This document shows positions 33,483 to 39,377 of a DNA stretch of 39,377 nt, piece after piece. The translations under genes and the position numbers were made by a program. Source of the stretch: Saccharofermentans sp. (GTDB taxonomy: Bacteria; Bacillota; Clostridia; Saccharofermentanales; Saccharofermentanaceae); assembly GCA_016292215.1 (NCBI GenBank), contig JAEFBB010000021.1, positions 1 through 39,377 of the forward strand, in the 5' to 3' direction. The notes beneath the pieces are model-generated. The model made no database searches and was not told the DNA's origin. It saw only the letters and a list, made by a program, of their open reading frames with translations. Position 1 is the first letter of the stretch, and each line of letters begins with the position of its first letter.

Positions 33483-34341
33483 CGCTTTCATGCCCAAAAA
33501 GAAGCCTCTTACAAAAGAAGACATCAAGCGTTTGAAAGAGCGCCTTCCCAAGAAGGTCGAGATCAGTACTGAAGGCACAAAGATCACGGAAAAAGAAGAA
33601 GTCACAGACGTGGCTCCCATCCTTGAATCTCATTCCGATGAGATAAGCGTGCCCTTGTCTGCAGAAGAGATACACGCATTCCAGATCTATGCTTCCATGC
33701 TCAAGGAGAAGAACAAGGTGATGAACCTTACCGCCGTAGATGACGATAAGGGTATCGCCATGAAGCACTTTATAGATTCGCTTACACTCTGCCCTTACAT
33801 CAGGGAAGAGGAGCGCAAATTAGGACAGGGAAAGAAGCTCACATTTGTTGATGTAGGGACCGGCGCGGGGTTCCCGGGCCTTCCTGTAAAGATATCCTGC
33901 CCCGAGCTTTCCGTAACCCTCATGGATTCGCTTGAGAAGCGCCTTAAGTTCTTGAATGAGGTAATCACCGCATTAGACCTTAAGGACTGCTCTACGGTGC
34001 ATTCCAGAGCCGAAGACGCAGGCAGGAACAAGAAGTTCAGGGAGAAATATGACATCGTTACCGCCAGAGCCGTCGCAAGGCTCTCGGTACTTGCCGAATA
34101 TTGTCTGCCGCTCGTTAAGACCGGAGGCGTTTTCCTTGCCATGAAGAGCCACTCCGATGAAGAGGAGACAGAGGCAGGCAAGGCAATAGCCCTTCTTGGC
34201 GGCACGATCGAGAAAACAGATACATTCAAGCTCCCCGGTACGGACATGGAGAGGACCATTATAGTAGTCCGCAAGATCCGCCCCACACCTGCAAGGTTCC
34301 CGAGGAAAGCAGGCACTCCTTCCAAAACCCCAATAGTCTGA
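33475..34341 (+). CDS. rsmG: 16S rRNA (guanine-N7)-methyltransferase RsmG
   Basis: A 288-residue SAM-dependent methyltransferase that modifies G527 of 16S rRNA (E. coli numbering). The SAM-binding motif is VDVGTGAGFPGLP (126-138), then RAVARLSVL and GGVFLAMKS. It carries about 55 extra N-terminal residues rich in Lys and Glu before the usual start near LSAEEIHAFQIYASML, giving more than the common ~240 residues. A GGAG site supports the annotated start, which overlaps mnmG. Confidence 0.95.
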   Translation: MADAFMPKKKPLTKEDIKRLKERLPKKVEISTEGTKITEKEEVTDVAPILESHSDEISVPLSAEEIHAFQIYASMLKEKNKVMNLTAVDDDKGIAMKHFIDSLTLCPYIREEERKLGQGKKLTFVDVGTGAGFPGLPVKISCPELSVTLMDSLEKRLKFLNEVITALDLKDCSTVHSRAEDAGRNKKFREKYDIVTARAVARLSVLAEYCLPLVKTGGVFLAMKSHSDEEETEAGKAIALLGGTIEKTDTFKLPGTDMERTIIVVRKIRPTPARFPRKAGTPSKTPIV

Positions 34342-34371
34342 TATCAGGACATTTGTGCTATATATTATAAT

Positions 34372-34393
34372 TATATGCGCGCGTGTGCGTATA
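34372..34393. other. 22-bp alternating pyrimidine-purine tract upstream of gyrA
   Basis: Positions 34372-34393 alternate strictly pyrimidine/purine, with a GC/GT-rich core of about 14 bp (34376-34389). Such tracts can form left-handed Z-DNA under negative supercoiling. It sits just upstream of the gyrA -10 at 34401. Confidence 0.55.
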
Positions 34394-34397
34394 GTTA

Positions 34398-34406
34398 TGG
34401 TATAAT
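34398..34406 (+). promoter_or_regulatory. Putative extended -10 promoter of gyrA
   Basis: TGG-TATAAT (34398-34406) is a perfect -10 with a TGn extension. No -35-like hexamer lies 16-18 nt upstream, where the GC-rich alternating tract sits. A second TATAAT is at 34366-34371. Confidence 0.6.
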
Positions 34407-34445
34407 ACTTTAGTTTGTAGATATATAATCTATAGACCAAAGTAT
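34405..34445 (+). other. 17-bp inverted repeat in the gyrA promoter/leader
   Basis: 34405-34421 pairs with 34429-34445 around a 7-nt loop, with two G-T pairs and one mismatch. It starts inside the -10 box, so it can act as a DNA operator, and most of it would be transcribed as a 5' hairpin. Confidence 0.55.
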
Positions 34446-34453
34446 TCTAATAA

Positions 34454-34476
34454 CCCGCGGCAAAGCTTTTCGCGGG
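34454..34476 (+). other. Second leader hairpin upstream of gyrA
   Basis: CCCGCG (34454-34459) pairs with CGCGGG (34471-34476) around an 11-nt loop, directly next to the GGAGG ribosome site (34478-34482). It may influence translation start. Confidence 0.5.
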
Positions 34477-34488
34477 CGGAGGCGACAG

Positions 34489-37197
34489 ATGGCAGACAGC
34501 GACGACAAGAAACAGGCCAGGCTTCAACAGGAAGCCGAGATGGACGAGGTATTCAAGTCAGAACAGACCACAATAGTTCCGGTAGACTTGGACGGCGAGA
34601 TGAAGAAGTCCTTCATCGACTACGCAATGTCGGTAATTTCCGACCGTGCGCTTCCGGACATCAGAGACGGACTTAAGCCGGTTCACAGAAGGATCCTGTA
34701 TTCAATGTTTACACAGGGCTTCACGCCCGATAAACCGTACCGTAAGTGCGCCACCACGATCGGTGACGTTTTGGGACGCTTCCATCCTCACGGCGACGCA
34801 TCGGTTTACGATGCTCTCGTAAGACTTGCGCAGGATTTCTCTCTGAGACATCCCCTCGTAGACGGACACGGCAACTTCGGTTCATTAGACGGAGACCCGC
34901 CGGCAGCTTACCGTTATACGGAGGCAAGACTCGAGAAGATCGCTCTTGAGATGATGAGAGATATCAACAAGAATACTGTTGATTTCAGACCTAACTTCGA
35001 TGAACACGAGATGGAGCCTGTATCGCTCCCTTCGCGTTTCCCTAACTTCCTCGTAAACGGTGCAGTAGGTATCGCCGTCGGTATGGCTACAAATATCCCG
35101 CCGCACAACCTGGGCGAGGTCATCGACGGATGCATCATGATGATGGACAATCCCGATGTATCGGTAGATGAGCTCATGACAGTCGTTAAGGGACCTGACT
35201 TCCCGACAGGCGGCGCCATCCTCGGCACATCAGGCATCAGAGAGGCATATCTCACAGGTAAGGGCCGTATCGTTGTACGTGCTCACGCCGAGATCGAAGA
35301 CCACGCAGGCAAGACAAGGATCATCGTTCACGACATTCCTTATGCGGTAAACAAGGCAAGACTCATCGAGCGTATGGCTGATCTCGTCAAGGAGAAGAAG
35401 GTCGAGGGCATCTCGGGATTAAGAGACGAGTCCGACCGTAACGAGCAGGTGCGTATCGTTATCGAGCTCAAGAAGGATGCCAATGCTGACGTCGTTCTTA
35501 ACCAGCTCTACAAGAACTGCTCGCTCCAGGACGCCTGCTGCGCAAATATGCTCGCGCTCGTACCTGACGCAGACGGCAAGCTCGAGCCTAAGCTCGTAGG
35601 CCTTAAGGATGCTTTGTTCTATTACATCAAGCACCAGGAAGACGTTGTTACACGCCGTACACAGTATGATCTCGAAAAGGATGAGGCCAAGAAGCACATC
35701 GACGAAGGTCTCCTCATCGCCATGGATTACATCGATGAGATCATCGCCATCATCAGATCATCACGTACCGAGGCTGAGGCTAAGGTCCGTATGTGCGAGA
35801 GATTCGGCCTTACAGACAAGCAGGCCCAGCACATCGTTGACATGAGACTCGGCCGTCTCACAGGACTTGAGAGAGAAAAGCTCGAAGCAGAGATCAAGGC
35901 TCTCACGGAAGAGATCGAATACTTCCACAGAGTTCTTTCCGATAAGGAGCTGCTCGACAGCATCATCAAGACAGAGATGACTGAGATCAAGAATAAGTTC
36001 GCTACGCCGAGAGTCTCCGAGATCATCAACGGTTCTTTCGAAGACATCGATGACGAGTCATTGATCGCAGAAGAGAATATCGTTGTAACTCTCACACACT
36101 TCGGCTATATCAAGCGCCAGAGAGTTGACAGCTATAAGGCACAGCACAGAGGCGGCAGAGGCATCTCCGGCCAGTCCACGAGAGAAGAGGACTACGTCGA
36201 GAAGATCATTACGACCACGACTCACAAGTTCCTCCTCTGCTTCACCAATACGGGACGCGTATTCAAGATCAAGGGTTATAAGATCCCTGAGACCACTTCA
36301 CGTTCTGCAAGAGGCACGGCGCTCGTTAACCTCTTAAAGCTCAATCCTGACGAGACAATCAGGAATATCATTCCGATCGACAGCTTCGAAGAGCCGGATA
36401 TCTTCCTTACGACTGTAACCAAGTACGGCATCATCAAGAAGACTTCGATCGACAAGTATGCCAACATCAATAAGAACGGTCTTATCGCTACCAACATCCG
36501 TGAAGGCGACAGCGTTGTTGCAGTCCAGCTCACAAGAGCAGGACAGGAAGTCATCGTTGTCAGTGCGGCAGGTAAGTCCGTCAGATTCAATTCCGATGAT
36601 GCACGTGACATGGGCCGTGGCGCTACGGGCGTCAGAGCCATGAAGCTTGCAGAAGACGATGAAGTAGTAGGCATGGAGCCTGTTGATCCTTCACGCGAGA
36701 TCCTCGTTATCTCCGAGAAGGGCTACGGCAAGAGGTCCAAGATCGATGATTACCGCGTCCAGAGCAGAGGCGGTAAGGGCATCATCACATATAAGGTCAA
36801 CGAGAAGACCGGCAGACTCTGTGGTACTGTTTCCGTTACCGATGATGACGATCTCCTTATCATCACGAGCCAGGGCGTTATCATCAGAGTAAGAGCCAAT
36901 GAGATCCCTACGCTCTCAAGAGCTACATCCGGCGTTAAGCTTATGAAGTCCAACAAGGCACTGGTCGTTGACTTTGCTCTTACAGACAGAGAAGAGGAAG
37001 AGCCTGAAGAAGGCGAAGAGGGAGCTGAAGTGATCGATGCAGAAGGCATTGAATCTTCCGAAGAAGGACTCAGCGCAAATGCTTCCAAGGTTCAGGAATT
37101 AGCAGACACATTAGCTTCCGAGATCGAAGCTGAAGGCATCGCTGCTTCCGGTGAATCTTCCGAAGACGAAAACAACAATGAGGATGACGATATCTGA
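34489..37197 (+). CDS. gyrA: DNA gyrase subunit A
   Basis: A 902-residue breakage-reunion subunit of the type II topoisomerase that introduces negative supercoils. The N-terminus has SFIDYAMSVISDRALPDIRDGLKPVHRRIL, the catalytic Tyr143 is in YRYTEAR, and a GyrA-box-like QHRGGRG begins the C-terminal beta-pinwheel (six repeats such as VFKIKGYKIP, SVRFNS, GYGKRSKIDDY). The last ~70 residues are very acidic. In the quinolone region the residue equivalent to E. coli Ser83 is Ala104 (HGDASVYD), while Asp108 matches Asp87. gyrB is not in the window. It overlaps the next gene by 1 nt. Confidence 0.95.
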   Translation: MADSDDKKQARLQQEAEMDEVFKSEQTTIVPVDLDGEMKKSFIDYAMSVISDRALPDIRDGLKPVHRRILYSMFTQGFTPDKPYRKCATTIGDVLGRFHPHGDASVYDALVRLAQDFSLRHPLVDGHGNFGSLDGDPPAAYRYTEARLEKIALEMMRDINKNTVDFRPNFDEHEMEPVSLPSRFPNFLVNGAVGIAVGMATNIPPHNLGEVIDGCIMMMDNPDVSVDELMTVVKGPDFPTGGAILGTSGIREAYLTGKGRIVVRAHAEIEDHAGKTRIIVHDIPYAVNKARLIERMADLVKEKKVEGISGLRDESDRNEQVRIVIELKKDANADVVLNQLYKNCSLQDACCANMLALVPDADGKLEPKLVGLKDALFYYIKHQEDVVTRRTQYDLEKDEAKKHIDEGLLIAMDYIDEIIAIIRSSRTEAEAKVRMCERFGLTDKQAQHIVDMRLGRLTGLEREKLEAEIKALTEEIEYFHRVLSDKELLDSIIKTEMTEIKNKFATPRVSEIINGSFEDIDDESLIAEENIVVTLTHFGYIKRQRVDSYKAQHRGGRGISGQSTREEDYVEKIITTTTHKFLLCFTNTGRVFKIKGYKIPETTSRSARGTALVNLLKLNPDETIRNIIPIDSFEEPDIFLTTVTKYGIIKKTSIDKYANINKNGLIATNIREGDSVVAVQLTRAGQEVIVVSAAGKSVRFNSDDARDMGRGATGVRAMKLAEDDEVVGMEPVDPSREILVISEKGYGKRSKIDDYRVQSRGGKGIITYKVNEKTGRLCGTVSVTDDDDLLIITSQGVIIRVRANEIPTLSRATSGVKLMKSNKALVVDFALTDREEEEPEEGEEGAEVIDAEGIESSEEGLSANASKVQELADTLASEIEAEGIAASGESSEDENNNEDDDI

Positions 37198-38633
37198 TGA
37201 AGATTAAAGGATTAGCAGGATCAGTCATAAAGACAGCGGCAACGTTCTTTGCGACAGTCGTACTGGTTTGCTCGCTCGCGATGTTTGCGGTGCCTGCGAC
37301 ACCTGTCGCTGCGAAAGTAGGACAGCCCGATATACCGGTACCGGCATTGAGCGATGTCCACTGCGCATCCTACTGCGTCTATGACAAGACCACAGGCTAT
37401 ATCGTAATAAGCATGAATCCTGAAGACCGCATCTATCCGGCTTCAATGACCAAGATAATGACATGCCTTTTGAGCCTTGAGCTTCTCGACACCTCGGAAA
37501 AGATCACCGTAAGTGCGAGTGCTCTTGCGGGTCTGGGAAATGACTCATCTCTCATGGGTGTCCTCGAAGGCGAGATCGTTAAGGTCAGCGAGCTTTTGTA
37601 TGGTCTCATGCTTCCTTCGGGAAATGATGCTGCCAATGCTTTGGGCGAAGGCTGCGTAGATGCGTTTTTCGAGAAGTATCCCGCCGGCGGTTCTGCTGTA
37701 AATAAAGACGGTGTTAACGCACAGTATCTTCTCGATACCATGCACGATTCAAAGGATCACATCCTGTCTTCACGCAAACTTGAAGCGTTCGCTCTCCTTA
37801 TGAATCTCCGCGCCGATACTTTGGGATGCAAGGGCACACATTTTGTAAATGCGTGCGGTCTTCCTGATGACAACCACTACACGACGGCTTACGATCTTAC
37901 GCTTATCATGGCAGCAGCTTCCGAGCTTGAAGATTTCAATACTCTTATAAGCGCTCCGTCACACGTTTTCATTGCGACCAACAGACACAGGTCTGACGCC
38001 TGGAGCTATGTAAAGAATTCGAATTATCTTTTATATGATCCGTGGCTCGCTTCCAAGACTGCGAATGGAACAGACTCACACCTTGCAGCAGTCATCGGAG
38101 GAAAGACCGGTACTACATCGCAGGCAGGTAAGGGTCTTACCATTTATACCGTCAATGAAAACGGCCACGAGCTCATGATCTCGATCTGCGGAATTCCGCA
38201 GGACTATTATTTCTATACTACTATGTATCTCGCATCAGTTACCGCATACGGCAACCTCGCATGCTGGGAAGCTGATCCCGTAACGAGAGTATTCGGTACG
38301 ACGGGAGACTACAGATGGGTCAACGCTCCTGCGAACGAGCAGCCGCAGTATGATCCTCTCATCAATCCCGGTGATGATCCCGAAGCTTATTATGTAGTAA
38401 AAGAATTACCTACGCCCACACCGATTCCGGAGGAGGAACCGACAGAAGAAGTACCTGTCGAGACCGGAACGCCATTGGAACTCTTCGTAAAGAGCAATCC
38501 TGCGATATCGGGAGTAATAGGCGGCGTAATGCTTCTTATTATCATATTGAATATAGTTCTTATGATACGTATACACCGCATAAAGAGCGCCGCTGCCATC
38601 AGGGCAAAAAAGCTTCAGTCGAAGAAGAAATAA
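37197..38633 (+). CDS. D-alanyl-D-alanine carboxypeptidase (PBP5/DacF family)
   Basis: A 478-residue low-molecular-mass penicillin-binding protein that trims the terminal D-Ala of peptidoglycan stem peptides. It has a signal peptide (about 1-38, cleavage near PVAA), the SxxK motif Ser83-Met-Thr-Lys86, SGN at 141-143 and KTG at 303-305. After the catalytic and C-terminal domain comes a Pro/Glu-rich linker (PTPTPIPEEEP) and a C-terminal membrane segment (about 434-456) with a basic tail. The ATG overlaps the gyrA TGA by one base, so the two are probably cotranscribed. Confidence 0.94.
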   Translation: MKIKGLAGSVIKTAATFFATVVLVCSLAMFAVPATPVAAKVGQPDIPVPALSDVHCASYCVYDKTTGYIVISMNPEDRIYPASMTKIMTCLLSLELLDTSEKITVSASALAGLGNDSSLMGVLEGEIVKVSELLYGLMLPSGNDAANALGEGCVDAFFEKYPAGGSAVNKDGVNAQYLLDTMHDSKDHILSSRKLEAFALLMNLRADTLGCKGTHFVNACGLPDDNHYTTAYDLTLIMAAASELEDFNTLISAPSHVFIATNRHRSDAWSYVKNSNYLLYDPWLASKTANGTDSHLAAVIGGKTGTTSQAGKGLTIYTVNENGHELMISICGIPQDYYFYTTMYLASVTAYGNLACWEADPVTRVFGTTGDYRWVNAPANEQPQYDPLINPGDDPEAYYVVKELPTPTPIPEEEPTEEVPVETGTPLELFVKSNPAISGVIGGVMLLIIILNIVLMIRIHRIKSAAAIRAKKLQSKKK

Positions 38634-38644
38634 CAGTTAAGATC

Positions 38645-38690
38645 AGGACCCGTTTCAAGCCGTTTTAAGGAGCAGAAACGGGTCTTGCAT
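38645..38690 (+). terminator. Hairpin terminator after the carboxypeptidase gene
   Basis: GACCCGTTTC (38647-38656) pairs perfectly with GAAACGGGTC (38675-38684) around an 18-nt loop, and two flanking bases can extend it. The T-rich tail is weak (TTGCAT). Confidence 0.65.
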
Positions 38691-38734
38691 ACTCAGGCTG
38701 TAATTTAATTGAATAAAGGCTTTGAAGACTTTTA

Positions 38735-38793
38735 AAAATTTTTCTCAAAACATGAAAAAAGTCCTTGACTTAATGTGCGCTGTGGTATATCCT
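38735..38793 (+). promoter_or_regulatory. rRNA operon promoter with AT-rich upstream element
   Basis: TTGACT (38765-38770) is followed by TATATC (38786-38791, with a TGG extension, 15-nt spacer) or TATCCT (38788-38793, 17-nt spacer). A- and T-tracts at 38728-38760 resemble the UP element that strengthens rRNA promoters. Confidence 0.8.
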
Positions 38794-38853
38794 TTACAAG
38801 CACTTTGACGGAGGCACGTAAAAAGCGTGCGCAAAAATCAAAGGAAAAGCGCG

Positions 38854-38873
38854 GATCTTGAAAATTGAATAGA
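38854..38873 (+). promoter_or_regulatory. boxA-like antitermination motif
   Basis: GATCTTGAAAATTGAATAGA resembles the TTCTTTGAAAACT-type element found ahead of Firmicute rRNA genes, where Nus factors prevent premature termination. The match is partial. Confidence 0.5.
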
Positions 38874-38903
38874 ATGCAAAACTTGAAGTAAAACGGACCT
38901 TTT

Positions 38904-38961
38904 TCAATTCTAAGAATTGAGTTTTTATTAAAGTAATTTGAGCCAAACATGGCTCTCAAAA
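38904..38961 (+). other. Structured 16S leader
   Basis: Two perfect inverted repeats: TCAATTC-TAA-GAATTGA (38904-38920, followed by GTTTTT) and GAGCCA-AACA-TGGCTC (38940-38955). A third hairpin, 38953-38961 with 38965-38973, reaches into the mature 16S and shares bases with the second, so they exclude each other. These are likely precursor folding or processing elements. Confidence 0.55.
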
Positions 38962-38962
38962 T

Positions 38963-39377
<415 letters not shown>

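Noticed and set aside
34338..34347. CTGATATCAG palindrome at the rsmG stop
   Set aside because: Ten bases, no loop and no T-run; likely chance.

Overview
The window looks like a chromosomal segment of a low-to-mid GC Clostridia-type Firmicute. The reasons are a four-cysteine (zinc) S14, the rpmH-rnpA-yidD-yidC-khpB-mnmE-mnmG-rsmG cluster, YesM/YesN-type regulators with LplB/YtcP-like sugar permeases, and SecY/GyrA of Firmicute type. The partial 16S at the right edge, with its plant-polysaccharide neighbours, would fit a gut or rumen Oscillospirales/Saccharofermentans-like organism. That placement is an inference from memory, not a search.

Layout. (1) 1-5190: distal part of the spc ribosomal operon, rplX-rplE-rpsN-rpsH-rplF-rplR-rpsE-rpmD-rplO-secY, ending in a strong terminator directly after secY without adk-map-infA. 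(2) 5228-9744: a Mbeg1/DUF2974-like alpha/beta hydrolase that may be translated from a leaderless mRNA, a reverse-strand OmpR-type two-component pair, and a histidine phosphatase. (3) 10038-15044: a reverse-strand operon of VTC-type polyphosphate polymerase, DUF4956 membrane protein and a beta-helix (Cthe_2159-like) lipoprotein. It is divergent from a second two-component pair; the shared promoter region holds an 11-bp-period direct repeat and a 16-bp palindrome. (4) 15169-25616: a carbohydrate locus with a cytoplasmic carboxylesterase-GH43 fusion (reverse strand), divergent from a YesM/YesN-like pair, a lipoprotein binding protein and two permeases. A terminator hairpin lies between binding protein and permeases. 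(5) 25772-27301: a DUF624 (YesL-like) protein fused to a second anchored domain. (6) 27325-34341: rpmH to rsmG from a perfect consensus promoter. (7) 34372-38633: gyrA, with an alternating purine-pyrimidine tract and hairpins in its promoter/leader, then a D,D-carboxypeptidase. (8) 38735-39377: rRNA promoter, structured leader and the first ~415 nt of 16S rRNA.

How it fits together. The housekeeping blocks provide ribosome assembly, membrane protein insertion, tRNA modification and DNA supercoiling. The accessory middle appears devoted to the cell surface and to plant cell-wall oligosaccharides: oligosaccharides would be sensed by YesM/YesN, bound by the lipoprotein, imported by the permeases (ATPase encoded elsewhere) and debranched in the cytoplasm by the esterase-GH43 enzyme. 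The least understood part is the VTC/DUF4956/beta-helix lipoprotein module with its dedicated two-component system. No CRISPR array, insertion sequence, integrase or tRNA gene was seen.
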